Below, one piece after another: positions 22,935 through 37,900 of a DNA stretch of 64,000 nucleotides; within the stretch, counting starts at the first letter, position 1, and the number at the start of each line of letters is the position of its first letter. The stretch comes from Turritopsis dohrnii. Taxonomy: Eukaryota > Cnidaria > Hydrozoa > Anthoathecata > Oceaniidae. The position numbers were made by a program, and so were the translations under genes. A model generated the notes under the pieces. It ran no database searches and was not told where the DNA came from. It saw nothing but the letters and a program-made list of their open reading frames with translations. The stretch covers positions 310,001-374,000 of the forward strand of contig BQMF02000029.1 in the NCBI GenBank assembly GCA_027922465.2, in the 5' to 3' direction.

Positions 22935-25900
22935 GTAAGTGCAGTTTTAATCATTCTTCTCCAAATGTAACACACAGTTCTGGAAAATATTGTTAATGTG
23001 GTTTTTCTGTGTCATTTCATACCTAACTTGTAACATACAAAAATCATTCCTAAAAGTAATCTAAGCTCACCAATACCTATTTTAATGGATGTGACCATTT
23101 CAGAGAACAAAATAAGGACTTGCAGTCGTATGCAGAGTGCTAATAAAAAACGCTTCGTTGAAATATTGATTTAATTCAACCACAGTGTTTTTGTGATAGA
23201 CAACATTTCTTTTCACCTTAAGTGTTGAGTAGGTTATTTTAAGTTTTTCATTTGGCACTTTTGCACTTTCATACTCCCTAATATTATTGATGATTCTCAT
23301 GCAGAATTCCATGCTAATTAATAATTACAGGATCTGGGTTAGGGTAAGGGTTAGATATCAATAATCAGCATGTACAATTCTGCATCAGAAACATCATGAA
23401 AGTGCAATACCACTTTTCTTTTCTACTTTAGATTACTAAACTGACCACCAGGAATTTTGACGAACTACGGCTATAGTAGAAAGATCTAGCCTAAATACTA
23501 AAATAGGAAGTTACAAAGAGACAAAATGTGAATGATTTTTGATTTTAGATCCTCGTGACCTTGCATCTGAAAAACAGGCCTTCCATTATGCAGCTAACGG
23601 CAGTGCAACAAGGTATTTGGATCATTATGCAGGTGAGTTATCTGCTGCTAAATGTGTGGCCCATTGTGGTTGCAAAGGCATGGCATTTGGTGGATTATTG
23701 GTTAATAGTAGTCATTGCTTCTGTGGAGATGTTAATCCCGTGGAAGTCTGCTCAACTGGTGATATGTACTGTACCAAAGTATGTTGTATTATAATCTTAG
23801 TCTTAATTTTGTGGTTACATTATTTTGGGAGCTACCGTCAAAGTGACTTTTCGTTGTTGAACCCTGACAAAATGACTCTATTGGATGACTGAAGCTCGCA
23901 AACTATAACGTTTCTCGTTTTTTGTTTTGTGATTTACCTAGGTGGTTCTCCAGTTTAGTCACACATTGTAACTTGTACGTTTTAGATGTTGAGAACAGAT
24001 GACATCTCACCATCATTTGAGCAAGCACCACCAACAGTTGCTAAACTTTTTCAAAAAGTTATCATTGCTATAAAGCCTGCTACTGATATTTTGGAATATG
24101 GCATTTTGATTAATGGTAAACTAAGCACTTATAACACCACTACAGTGTCTGTTCAATTCACAGAGGCTGGAAGTATTTCAATGGCAACTGAAATTGAAGG
24201 TACCCATTTTTGGTTGGATTTGTTTTGTTTGTTTTAATTAAACGAAAAGGTTTCATGAATTGATATTATGTTAAAGGATTCTGCAGCTTGACTGGTTATT
24301 GATGTAGTTGTTCGTTTTAGGTTACTGGGCATGTCGTAGTGCACCTGTCCTCATTGACGTAACACCTGCCGTAGAAGTGACTCTGGACTGCCCAATTGCA
24401 GCTGTTGTTGGTTCTGAATTTAATTGCTCTGCGAGAATCATCAGTGGTGCTTCATTCACCACATTGGAATTTTTGATGGATTCTGTTTCAACATCTTCAA
24501 TTGATCTCAATGGGTTTAACATAGGTCAGTTGAAATAGTTTAAACACATGCTAATACGTTTTTTACTTGGAAATTTGTTTTAATAAAATCACTTCAGTAG
24601 GTTAATGATCTGCCTGATATCTTTTGATAATATTTTAGATTTACATGGTGGGCCAAAAAAGGAGACCCTCATCAAAGCATTATCACATCTTTGTTTTTTA
24701 CGATATTTTTTTTAAAAAAATCACTGAATGATGAGCAAAGGATTTTGAAATAATTGAGAATAATTTTGTTTTCATAATAATGCTTATAACTTTCAAAATT
24801 TACAATAAGATTAAACAACAGGTAATTGAAAAATTGAAAAATTTGACGTCAAAACGTTAAAAAAATTGTTGATAGTGGTTCTCTTGCATCTTTTTCAAAT
24901 TGTAAAATCTCAAATCTCAGAATAATACTCTTTAACAGATCATTATGAATAGAAGGGACGTTTTTCAACTTTCTTTATGGTGAAAATGTTTTCTTGAAAA
25001 GTAGTTATTTTGAACCCACTGCAGATTGTCAATGAAAAAGTCTCCTTTTTTGGCCTACCCTGCAGTTTTTCATTTGCTATAATGATAAATTAATTGGTTT
25101 TAAATGCTTTTTGGAGTTTTTATTTAAATTAACTTTCAATTAAACTTTAGTCAAAATATGGTTTTATTGCATATTTGTCTGTAACAGCCACTCCCAAAAT
25201 TAAATTTTATGTGTTGATGTCACCTTTCATAAATCAAACTATTGTATATCAAGTTATTTATTTATTTATTCAAATTATTGTCAGAACTTGTGTTTCATGA
25301 TAATCAAGAGGATTTGTAGACAAGGTTTGCCATCATGTTTTATTGTTTCTTCATTTTAGAACCAATGCATTACCATGTTGGTGGATTTTTGAAAACAGAT
25401 AGATTTAATGATTATGAACCATCTTACGATACCGAGAATACATCTTTTAGTGCTTTCATTGATGTCAATACCGAATTTACATCGAGTGGCATCATTAAGG
25501 CATTTGAGGCTTATATTACAAAGAAAGGTTGTTTCAAGGCCCTGGTAATTTCTTCAGTTATGATACAGTAATAAAAGATTTTGCAGTAAAGAGCGTTGTT
25601 TTATGTTATAATAAATATTTGAGAGCTTAGTCTGTCATGTTTACAAAATGAAGAATTTTAAGAAATAGAACATTGTCATGTTAGATGTGAAATATATTTT
25701 GATCTTGTTGGAATTTGAGCATGTTTTTCGATGGCAAGAGGATTAACTTTGATGATTTGTGTGTAAAATTATCTGTCAGTGACCATTAAAAAGTGTTGAA
25801 TACTTTCTGCTTGTTTTCCTTAGATTTTGAAGCCAACTTGTGGGGATGCAGAAATGAAATATTGCAATGCAATGAAGAAGTGTGTTGACGCTGCTGTGTA

Positions 25901-28900
25901 TTTATTGGATTGTGCTATGGGAGAAGACCTAATGACATATGTAGCACCAGCATCAGCAGGAATATTCTGCTCAGACAGCCTGAGATTCACAGATCAAGAC
26001 CAAGCAAGTTGCTCCAATGTTTACGGATACGAAACCCCTTTGGCTGACTATCGTGTTGTACATAGTTTTGAAATGTTTGCAGAACATCTTGGTAGCTATT
26101 GTTTATTATGCAATTTAAAGATATTAGTTTTGTTTAACATGCTTTAAAATTCAGATAGATAAAACAAGTTCATTCATGAAGGAATTAAAGTCACAGTTGG
26201 TTTCTTTGAATCATGCAATTAAAATAAATAATTTTAACATAATTCTCTTATGTAAGACTGTTCCTAGCATTTTCTCTTCCTTTTAATTTGCTGGAGTGTA
26301 GTAGATTTGAAATTCTTTCTGTATAATACTTAGGAATGGCTATAAGGATGTGTTGCATTGATAATGTACTGTTATCCTAACAAGCGCATAAATTTTTTAA
26401 GGTAACAATGTATTTACAATTCCTGTTGATGAATACATTGAGGTACAACCTGGATATATTCTTGGTTGGATTCCTTGTACAGAGAATGGAGAAAATGCAG
26501 ACATTGGCAGTTATCCATTTGAAATGTATTTTGAGCATTATTGGCCAGTGTATGAATATAAAGAGGTTTATGCAGTTCAAGATGGCGGATTGTTTTCCTC
26601 TGCTTATCCTCTAACTGAGTTAAAAAATATATCATTTATGTTTCAAGCACATATTTTTTCTCCTATCAGCTTCACTTCAACTTTCACAGGTATGGGCTTT
26701 TTGAAAAACATTTGGCACCACCAAACTTAATCATTAATATTAATAATATGTATGTTTGTTTTGAAGGTTCTTTGCCATCTACAAAAATAATGACTTCACT
26801 TTTATCATCAACTGACTCGCCCGTTTCTGTAGAAAAAGAGATTCTAATTCAAGAAGCCATTACAGGTCTGAGTGCCACACTTGATAAAACGTCATTATAT
26901 TTCGGGGACAGTATAGCTCTTGATATAAGTGTTCAAACTGGAGGTGATAGCATACAGTGAGTAGCTTTTTGTCAAGATATAGTTTATCTGAAAATGTCTT
27001 GTAGAACTCTATGATTTCAAATGTTGTAAGGTGTACTCTGAAACTCATCTCAAACTACAAACAAACTGGGATAGATTAGGAGAAGTTACCTAATGATTTG
27101 TAGACTATGGAATATAGCATGCTGGTAACTTGAACTTCTATGCAGCCAATCAACATTTTTCCAGATATCTGAAGTCTTTTATGAGAGTAAATTGTTGTGT
27201 TTTGCACTTTTACTTATTCTATTGTATGTGTTTTTGCAGCATCTCTCATTGGTTTGTCATTTCAGGTATTGCATACACTGGGGTGAGACTATTTTCCAGG
27301 GAGAATGTGATGAAATCTCCAATGCCACATCATTCACACACACATTCCAAAAGATTGGAACATATCCTGTATACATTGAAGCTTCGAATCTAGTTTCGAA
27401 AGCAAATATCACAACTTATATGAATGTGTTTGGGGTTTTGCATTCATTAAACTTCTTTGATCCTGTAAAGAAAATCTTGCCTGCCGTAACAGGAACACCT
27501 TTTTATGTACAAGTTCTTGCCAATGGAAGTGGATCAGCTCAACTTGAATATTCCTGTGGATCAAGCAATAATATATTTGATGTTGCTTTGGCGGAAAGTT
27601 TTGTGTTTGAAGCAATCATTACAGTTGATACTCCTCAAGATATTTTATGTACAATAAAAATTAAAAATGATCTTGATTCAATTTCTATTTCTGCTTATGC
27701 CAGTGTAGAAGATCCAATTCAGGATTTGGCCATCGAATCTTCATTATATGCCAAATCAAATGGTGATTCCTCCTACCTAGCTACCTTTTCACAAGGTACT
27801 AACATTTCATATCATTGGATTTGGGATGACGGCCAGGAGCTTTACACAAATGAGACCTACAACGTTCATGAAACATTACATAATTATACCACATCAGGTA
27901 ATAAAACCATTACTTTGTTTGCATGGAACAAAGTCAGTTCAATGAATACTACCACTCTTGTTATAATACAAGAGGCGTGTAAAGATATTTCATTCACTCG
28001 CGATACACTTGATACGCAGTTTACTGACGATACAGTTGTGACATTTAAACTCCTTAAAGGATCAGGAGCAAGCATATGGATTGAGTATGGTGTAAATGAT
28101 GAAGATGGAAACTTGGTTCAGTCACCAGTGGCAGTGGACATGAATATCATAGGTACTGCTTTGTATGGCAGAGGGAGTTACGAATACAAGGAGATAGGTT
28201 CATATACTGTCACTATTCATTGCAAGAATGCTGTGTCAGAAGAAGTTGCTGAACAGGTTGCTTATATTCAAGTACAAATAGGAGATATCAACATCACTAT
28301 CATACAAGAATTTGAAGGAGGAGAAAATAATCTTTTGGATTACATTGAAGTAAACGAAACCATAACTTTGTCTGTAGAAAGTAAAGGCAGCCAGCTGACA
28401 TATGTTTACAACTTAGATGATGGTAGTGAGAACATAACAACATCAAATTCTAATATAACTTTTTTCTACTCACAATGGAAAGAAATTCCTTATAATGTAT
28501 CTGTTGTCATATTCAATTCCATTTCAACTATTGTGAAGTATGTACCATTGATGGTTCACCGACCTGTTACAAACATGTCTGGTTTCGAAATTTCCAATGA
28601 ACCTACCAATTTGACTGACCCAGTTTTGTTTACTCTGAAAATTGATTTTGGGGATTTCTTCATATGTACTTGGGATTTTGGTGATGGAAGTCCAACTGTC
28701 GATGTTTCATATGAAACATTCTTATTGGAAAATGGTACCATTTACCATACTTATAATACAGAAGGTATATATGATGTGGTCATGAATTGTTCGAACAGGT
28801 TATACAACGTCACAAAAAATGTTACAAGTTCCTCCTATGTTGCTGCTACTGATTTCAATATATATTTATACAGTGACTGTAATGATGGAAAAGGTCTTAA

Positions 28901-31900
28901 ACCTGGTGGTGGGCTGTCAGAGAATGTCTTCGATATAGACTGCGATGTTGTCATACAATTTCAAAATCAGGAAGGATCAGATATACGATATGATGTTGAT
29001 TATGGCTATGTTCTGGACAAAAAACCTGTTTATGATGAGAAGATACAATCAAACACCACTCGCCATAAATATGAATTTCCTAGTGACATAGCTTTTATGG
29101 TCAGCAATATTAATATAAAAGCTTACAATCCTACAAGTGTATTCGAAAAGTCTGTGGAAGCAATCATTGTTATTGGAGTAACAAATGTATCAGTGAAATT
29201 TGACGATGGTGTTAATAGAATTGGAACCCCTTCAAATATTTCCGTTTCTGTAGAACATTTAGCTTACAAGGCATGCTATGAATTAGATTTAGGAGATAGT
29301 AGGCCGGAGGTTGCCAAAATTGTTTTTGGTGATGAAGATTGTCAAGCTAAACCTGAATATGCCTTTCACAAATACATTGCTGTAAAGTTGATTCCTAATG
29401 TTTATGTACCATTGCTGAGCCATACATACGATGAAATCAAAACATTTTCCCTGACAGTTATTGGAAAAAATGACATCTCAAATTTTGAAGCACCTTTTGA
29501 ACTGCAAATCAAAGACATGCCTTGTTTTAAACCAAAGTTATCTTGGGACAGTGCCATGGCTCTCATAGTGAGCGACGTGCAGGAAACATCATCATTTTTC
29601 CGGTGTAGACGATATCCCATCTTAACCAAAACATTAACAAATTGCTTAATCAAAACTGCTGTTGTTGACAGGTCATGGTCATTGAAGAGAATCACAGTCA
29701 TCAACGACACAAAAGTTTTTGTGAATGAAAGCATTGAAGTTCCAGGTAAAGACATTTCCGTGTCAACTCTATCTGCGCAGTTGAATATTATGAAGGTGAA
29801 TTTTCAAGCTGATGTTGTTTTGTTTAAATTTGTGCTTTACAGGAAATGATACCCGCTACATCATTTCTGAAAGACAGTTAGAATATGGTTGGTATGAGTT
29901 ACAATATAATGCATCAATGTATGACAATAGACGACAAGCCTTTGTTGAAGACACTCAGGAGAGTATCATTGGCTACTTTGAAATAAAGCAATGTGATCTT
30001 GTGGCTAAGATTGTAGGTGGTAGTGGCCGAGCTGTTGGGCAAGGAAGTATGGAGAGCTATGTTGTTATTAAGCTAATCACAGCTACATATTTGAAAAAAA
30101 ATGTTTGAAAACACCAATATGGAAACCATGGTCAAAAATTTAACTGTTTTTTTTTTTCAAAATGCAATAATAAAAGCTTTGCAGACAATTTTATACTCAA
30201 CATTAAATTGAAGCAGCTAATGCTGAATTGGATAATAATTTTTTCTCATAGATGATGCAATCATTAATGCTACAGAAAGCACTGATCCTGATATAGATCC
30301 TGGCCTACCAAATAATCTAGTTTATGAATGGTACTGTAAGCAAGAGGAGGAGGACTTTGTATTCGATAAACTGATTGACTATCCAGAAGCACCATATCCT
30401 GTAGCTTCTAATCTCACTTTACCAAAAGATACATACAAAGGTTGTTTTGGTAATGGTCCCGGCCAACTAAAACCAGAAGGTAAAATTTTATCAGTATTAG
30501 AATGAAGTACTGTAAGTAACCCTACTATTGGAACGACTTTATGATGTGAGAATTTCATATCATTCATCATTTTAGTTGATAATGCAGCTGTTCTACGTTT
30601 GAACACATCATTTATGATGTACAGTCAAAGATACCACATCTTGATGCGTTTGTCACAGGAAGGAAGGGAAGGTGTTATTGACCTGCGTTATGAATTAAAA
30701 GTTGTAAAAGGTACACCTCCAATGGTATCAATCAGGTAAGCCTGCTTTTATTTATTTTTTTGCGATGTTATTATTATTATTATTGTTAATGTTAACCTGT
30801 GACAACCTTATCGTTTCTAATAGAACAGTTACCCATAGGGTCAACAGGAAGGGAAGAAAATCACTTCATTTTTTCTTCATCAACCCCTCAACTTGTGTGG
30901 GATTGATTCATACTGGAAAACATGCATTTAGCATTTGCCGTTATATAATAGTAGCCCAAATTGTTTGCTAAATATTTACCTTGTGATGTGATTATTTTAT
31001 TTATCAGTTAAAAAAACGTTTTGTAAAAAAAAATATGAGAAAGAAGACAACTGTAATTGAAAATTTATGTACAAAAAAATTGAAAACTTCAAAAAAGAGC
31101 TGCAAAAACAGATGGTGGTTATAAGACACTAATGTGATGTATGATGTATTCGTGACTCTTGTTTCTCTGCTTGCACTCTTGGTTGTTTTTAATGTAATTT
31201 TAATTTAGTTGCAAGCTAAATTGCCTGACAAAGAAGAACCCCACACAGAAGATATCATTAGTGGCTGTTTGTCTTAATTGTGGTAGCACAATACCAATTT
31301 ATAAATGGTCAATGAAATCAAGACCAGCAACTGCGGTTGATGATTCTGAAATGGTAGAAGAAGACAAATTACTGAAAGAAAGTGCTACAACTAATATTGA
31401 TAAAGATAAAAATTTGGTCATAAGGCCTAATAGTTTGGAAATGAGTGAGTCACTTATATTGATCAGTAAAAAGGAATGTAACCATTCAAGGTGAACTACG
31501 CTCAAAAAATCAAAACTGTTTTTTTTTTTGTACCATTTGGAAGAATTTTAAAAATGATGAAAGTCATTTTTTGAATTTTTTAAAAAATCATTTTTCGATC
31601 CCGAGATATTGTCATTTAAAATTTTTGCTCAAAACTTGATCTCCATGGCAACGTCACATCACAATGTTCAAAACAAAATTGCTGACTTACAAATATGTAA
31701 ATAACTGAAGAAATATTAGTGATACACTGCAAGAATTTTGTATGTGTAGTGGCAAACACCTATAGGTATCAAATTACTAAAAATAATTGTTGCCATAGTT
31801 ACCCTGGTTTTGTTTCCAGGTCTCCTCTGTTTTTTGCTGACAAACCTATAAATGGACATCTGCTCAGGTAAAGGAAAAGAAATTTTAGAAAATGGAACAG

Positions 31901-34900
31901 TTTTTACTGGACCCAAGTTAAAGTGAAATACGCCATAATAACAGTGTATATCAGTGCTGATATATAGCTTTGTGAGCAAAAAATAATAGAGACCTGGAAC
32001 CGAGCCAGAGTAGCAATGGCAATAAATTTCTTTGCTATTTTCAAAACTGCAGTTATTTACCACTATACATGCAATGTTCTAAAGCTAAGGCTTCACGCTG
32101 CAATTTTTTCATGCGCGTGCAATGCAACATGCTGCATTGCATGCGCATGAAAAATTTTGTGTGTAGCCACCATGCAGCAATAATTTTTTCTTATGAGATG
32201 AGAAAACAAACATGTCTGTCAAACTGAAAGCACTAGCTTTACTTTTACTTGACGACGATGAAAATGATGATGAAAAAACAGAACGCGAATGCTGGATTCG
32301 TCCGTGGCTTGCAAAAAGGCCACAATTGGGTATTTATCACTCATTATTTGGTGAATTAACAGAAGATGGAAAAGCTTTTAAAGAATTTATTCGAATGGAT
32401 GAAAGCCAGTTCGAGTTCCATAAAGTAGGGTTTTCTTTGTAAAAGTTAATTAAAATCTTCTTTTCGTCGTCAGATAATGTCTCTGCCATCTTGAAACTTT
32501 TTTTTCTTTCACATAAAATCAAGGGAGTTGGAAAAGATGTTTTTAATAATTTTCATTGGCTGAAACTGATTTGCTGCATGAAAAGATGTTGCGGTAGGTG
32601 GCTACATTGTGCGATCTTAACAAATTCCATCATGCAACACGAAATACTGTTGCTGCAACGTGCAGCAAAATAGAATCAATTCTATTTTGCTGCACGTTGC
32701 AGCAACATTTTTTGATGTTTTTTTGCTGCATTGCGAAAACATTTTCACTATGGGACACGCTGCAATTTTTTCATGCGCATGCAATGCAGCATGTTGCATT
32801 GCACGCGCCTGAAAAAATTGCAGCGTGAAGCCTTAGCTTAACAATATATTATTAAAAAATTCTGAGTTATTCACATATTTATGTCAGCAATATCTTCTTG
32901 AACATTGTGATGTCACGTTGCCATGAAAAAACCTTTAAATGGCAATATCTCAGGAACAAAAAATTATTTTTTGAAAATTCAAAAACTGACTTTCAGCATT
33001 TTTAAAGGGAAATTAAGCCTTCATCAAAAACTTTTTATAATAACTGCAGAAAGGTCTCATTAATCTTCTATGACCATTAAATATTATCTAAAATAATAAT
33101 TATACTCAATTTTTCGTTAGTTAATATCTAACAACGGACGCCATTGCTGCTTACATAAGAGCACTGCAATGGAGATTTTGACGTCACAGCACGATCATCC
33201 TTTTCGTGAGGCTTGCGTAAACTAGAATATTTTGTTTTTGTTGATGAAATTTCTTGGTTTTTTCCTGATATAGAACCTTTATTAAAAATTATAATGTTTT
33301 AGATTTATAGCAGGTATACATGCATAAGTGAGTTTTTGAAGAAGTGTGTATATTTTTAGATGTTTGTAAATGAAAACTTCAGTATGGGTATGATTTTGAT
33401 AACAAACGATAAAACATTATTATAGTTAAAGTCACAATGGAAGTAGTGTGCCACTAATAGATATTGATATAATGCCAAGCCTGCATCTGAAATATTCTGG
33501 TTTTTGTTAATTGAAAAGTCTTTTTATTCCTTTACTCCTTTTTCTAACTGGAAGTCATAAGTCACACTAACATTAAAAGAAAAATTCTGTTTTTCAGATA
33601 TTGACTATATTGTCAAACTATCGGTGTATTGGGATATCAACGATCTTGAAAATGAAGGTTTCTCAAAGTATGATATTGTTGTAAACAGTCCACCTATGTT
33701 GGGGGATTATGGCAGTTGTTACATGAACACTGATTTCGGAAAGGCACTAGAGACACAATTCTTCATCACCTGTGAAGATATCAATGATAATGACAAGCCA
33801 CTCACATACTCCTGGTTTTACAAAACTAAGAAAAGTATTGCAGAATGGAAACCATGTACATTTCCTCGTCAAGGTTTGTATATTTGGAAGATGTTGTGAC
33901 ATATTATTCAGTTTTCATCGATCACCTTTCACATTTTCATATGCATAACAACTGAAGTTATTGTATTACTTGTAATACTTGTTTAGTGCAATTTATATAA
34001 TATTTCTGAATGCACGTGCATTTGAATAAATGCTTTACAGTGAGTTTCAAATCATGCTGCTTCATCCATTGCTGCCTGACTATTTGGCGTGCATTATGTA
34101 TGAGGGTGAATGTATATAATATAATTAAATCAATTCACAGGTCGTCCTGAGTCTGAAAAGTTTACCCTCTCCCCTGGGGATCCTGAACGTGACAACATGG
34201 TTTCAATTCAAGTTGTTGTGTCAGACTTGTATGGTGCTTCGATGAAACCGTACTTCTTAGAGGTTAAGGTAAACTGTGATTTTTATTGTTTTTATCATTA
34301 TTCTCTTAGTAGATTTACATACAATTCATATCATAAAACAAACACTATTGAAAAATTTGAATAAAACATGATTATCTAGGTTTCACATACTTTTGCATGT
34401 ACCTGATTCGATAAAATTAATTTCAAAAGAACAACCGGAGTTTTTAATGTTATCTAGGAGTTCATCCCGAAGGATGCTGCCTCAAAAAGAAAACAAAACC
34501 CATGACAGACAGAATTGTCTCTTGAAAGATTCCTACTCCTACGAGAAAATGGGATAGATTTTGGATTTGACTTTTTCAATGATTTAAACATTTCAAATTG
34601 TGATGCCTGTGTTTTGGGGAAGATTTTCAACTTCAATATCTGAGTTTGAACTTAGCACTCTAGTGGCACGCTTAAAGGAAGTGAAAACAATGATATAATG
34701 CACAGCAAAACGTTCTATCTAGAAAAAAACAAATTATTTTAAGTAATTAATTTCTTAAAACAAGCACAAGTGTGCTTGTCCGTATAGCAAGCCAAATATT
34801 CTTAGTAAGAATTCTTAATAAGCTTTTTATTACTTGGATTAAGAAAAAAATTCTTGATACAAGCAATATTTTTCTTATTACTTAGTTACAAAATACTTGT

Positions 34901-37900
34901 TGCATTAGAAAATCTTGAGACCCTACTTTTGATTTTCGCAAACCAAAACCTTGCGCACCTCCAACAAACACTTCACTCTCATGCCACTATACAAAACACT
35001 TATATGAAAAATGTAAAACAGAATGTTTGCTTTATACAACTAAATTGGGTGTATTTTGAGAAATAGGCATTGCCAAAATATAAAAGTACAGTGATTTACA
35101 ATCAGTACAACCTGTAGGACAGTTAGGACCATGGTTTTAAAGGGGGTTAAAAATCCTCATAAAAATTAATGCTTCTCTTAGCAGAAATCTAAAACATCTT
35201 TTCGATCTTAAAATTTGACATTATAGAAATGTCAAAAGAATAACAAAGAATATCTGTATCTGTTCTTATTTCAAGTAAAAATTTACTTAAAATGAGAAAT
35301 TATTGGTAGATTCAAATTATTTCTATAGAAATGTGCTCCTTTTCAGTGATTATTTCACAGATAGTTAAGACTGCTTATATTGGAAAATTGTCTAAATATG
35401 TAAAACCTGATGACATTGTAGTTAGTGATTTTGCAAAGATTTAGAATTATATTCTTCAAAAGTATGGTGAGAGTCAAATCCAAGTAATTTTACAGAACCA
35501 AAGTTTTGTCCTAGTGAAATTGTTTAAATTGATTTGTTACCATAACCCTAAAAACATCAATTGAAACTTCAATCGATTCATTGGACCATGTTTCTGTATA
35601 AACTTCTGCATAAACTTTTATGAAACCTTTATAAAAAGTTACTTCAACTTTGGTGAACAAACTGATTACTTCATTACACATTTTTTTCTCATTAGGTTGA
35701 TCCAAAACCTATAGATAATGCTGCTGTTGATGCATTGCTTGATGATCCAAATGCACTTAGTGATCCTGCAACATTAGGCAATGTAATGAATGGTTTGCTG
35801 GACTCCATGGATTCGACAGAATCTGAAACTACACTGGATGTTACTGCGGTATTCTAATTTTTTATTTATTTTTATCATTCTTGCCAATCACTTTGCCATC
35901 CAAAAATCATTTGAAATTTTTCATTTCATTTAATCCTTGAAACTAGGTTAAAGATAAAATGATTGGGATGTTAGCAGAAGTTAAGATTGATTCTCCTGCT
36001 GGGTGCTCAATGGTAGCGGGTACACTTGATGGCGCTGCAGATGAAAATAACGAGATGAGTGATGATAGTATGGTATGAATTCTATATGTTCAGTTATGTT
36101 ATGCATTAATTACAACATTTATTCTTTCACTTGGAGAAACTAATTGTATTTACATGTTCTTCATTATTCAATTGTAATTACCATTATTTGCAGGAGAAGT
36201 CATTGAAAGCTGCTGCCAATGTAGCTAGTTTTGGTGCTGAACTATCTCCAGAGGAATTGGCTGATATTACAGCCAAGACTTTGTCAGCAGCTTCAAAATT
36301 TACAGCTAGTGCTAAAGGTGATAAGGTAATATACTAATTCAAGTTTTCTGCTGTGTTTAAGGTAGCATTCTGGTATGTGTAATATTAACGTATGTGTCTC
36401 TTCTTCTTTTCTGTATTAAACGATTTTCATATCAGGCTGCAGATAATCTAAAGGCTGCTAGAGAATCAGAAAGTCAATTAACATCTGGTGCAGCTGCCAA
36501 TATGGTGGCTGGTGAAGCACCACTAGCACTTAAAACTGCAGGAGGAGAGACTAAAGTATCATGTATTGATCCGTCTGATAAAAGTACAGATCTTGGTGGA
36601 TTTGATTTGCCAGATATGGAAAGTGATGGAGCAGGTTGTACTGGGGCCACTGTAAGAATCATTTAAGGCATCTTACCTTCAAATTAATCTGTTATCTAGA
36701 ATTTCTGGTGAACTTACTATGGAATTCAAAATATGTTTTTCATAGAATACAGAAGGAAAAAATCGATATGCTTTTGATGAATCTTCAAAGGGAGTTCATG
36801 GAAATACAAAAGGTCTTGGTTTATCCTCAGGATTTGGGAAGAAAAAAGAAGTTAAAAACTTGCCTAAGCCAATACGTCTTGTGTTACCTAACACCGATCC
36901 AATCCCACCCCCAGAATCACATCCTGCCTATTGTGAGCTTATGAGAGTTGTGCATTTAGTCGACTGTAAAGTAAATGCATCCAATATCTTCATGAAGATT
37001 GAGCCATGGTACAACAACTTCACCGGAAATTTCTTTGTATTTATGAACAAAGGTAATCCCTGCTTTCATATTACTTAATCTTATGAGTTACTGGTCTATA
37101 TTTTATTTTTCATCAATAAGTAACATTTTCTATTTATTATTCAGCTTTATTAACATCGAGTATTAAAGTCCCTGTTGTTTGTTTTTGCATTCTTTTTCTA
37201 CAGTTTACATCTACTACAATGTTCCTTATGTATCCAGCATGGAGTATTTTTACCTGTTAATGTGAGACTCTCCATAACTTTAAGCATAGAATAGCACCGG
37301 AGTTAAGTCAATATTGCTTGGAAACAATATGAAGTAGGACAAGTCATCAGGGAAATACTGTCACCTGGTGTTATATTGCTTGGCAGTTTTTCTTCCCCAG
37401 GAAATTTCCTTGTTCACTCTTTCTTTACATTTTTCTACTAGTAATCAGTGATTCCATATATGTTATAGGAAGCTGGAGATTACTGGAAGTTTCACGAAGT
37501 TTTTTCTTACTGAAAAGGATTTCCTTATTAACTATTATGTAGTTCGCCTTTCTTAAGATTTCACACCGATTGATGTCAGATTGGTCAGCGAACTGAAATT
37601 GTTTAAATTGCTTTTAATAGTCTTTTAATAGTCAACAAATAATATCCTTTCGAAGTTGAAATTGGATATAAAACGTACATGCTTTAGTGGGTTTTCTTAC
37701 AGTGGAAAAAGATTTTTCAAAAAATCAATGTTTTGCATTAAGTTTACTGTACAACCTATTTAATGAATAAAATAGCTTTTTAAAAACATTCTCTACCTCT
37801 TGTCTAACAGTTCAGAATATCATTTTTGATGTTGGATCATCTTAATTCTTATCTCTAGAAGATTTAGGTGGCTACTGTACCTGTAAGCAATAAATCATTA

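Larger units (their letters stand above)
32083..32838. mobile_element. Harbinger (PIF) element, 756 bp, with TAA target duplication
   Basis: Termini AGCTAAGGCTTCACGCTGCA and its inverted copy ending GCGTGAAGCCTTAGCT. TAA on both sides (32080-32082 and 32839-32841) is the three-base duplication typical of PIF/Harbinger. The ends are also rich in TGCATGCGCATG palindromes. It carries short frames on both strands from the two Harbinger genes, described separately. It is nested inside the 31548-33005 element. Confidence 0.85.
31548..33005. mobile_element. TTAA-bounded inverted-repeat element carrying a nested Harbinger insertion (gene A intron 14)
   Basis: About 150-bp inverted arms: left TTAAAAATGATGAAAGTCA... 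CCATGGCAACGTCACATCAC; right, read inverted, TTAAAAATGCTGAAAGTCAG... CATGGCAACGTGACATCACA. TTAA is at both ends. Minus the 756-bp inner insertion it would be about 700 bp. Its right TTAA is shared with the next element at 33002. No transposase. Confidence 0.72.
29843..36651 (+). other. Gene A REJ region (exons 11-20)
   Basis: Residues about 1382-2001 follow the layout of the receptor-for-egg-jelly module: AKIVGGSGRAVG, then TDPDIDPG, LVYEWYCK, GVIDLRYELKVVKGTPP, SCKLNC, CLNCGSTIPIYKW and DNDKPLTYSWFY. A helical, Ala-rich stretch leads to the GAIN region (KSLKAAANVASFGAELSPEE, DITAKTLSAASKFTAS). REJ names the sea urchin sperm receptors, and it is also found in polycystin-1. Confidence 0.85.

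Noticed and set aside
28556..29755. Minus-strand ORFs under the PKD exons
   Set aside because: They are shadows of the long plus-strand exon 27266-29745; the same applies to 56287-58351.
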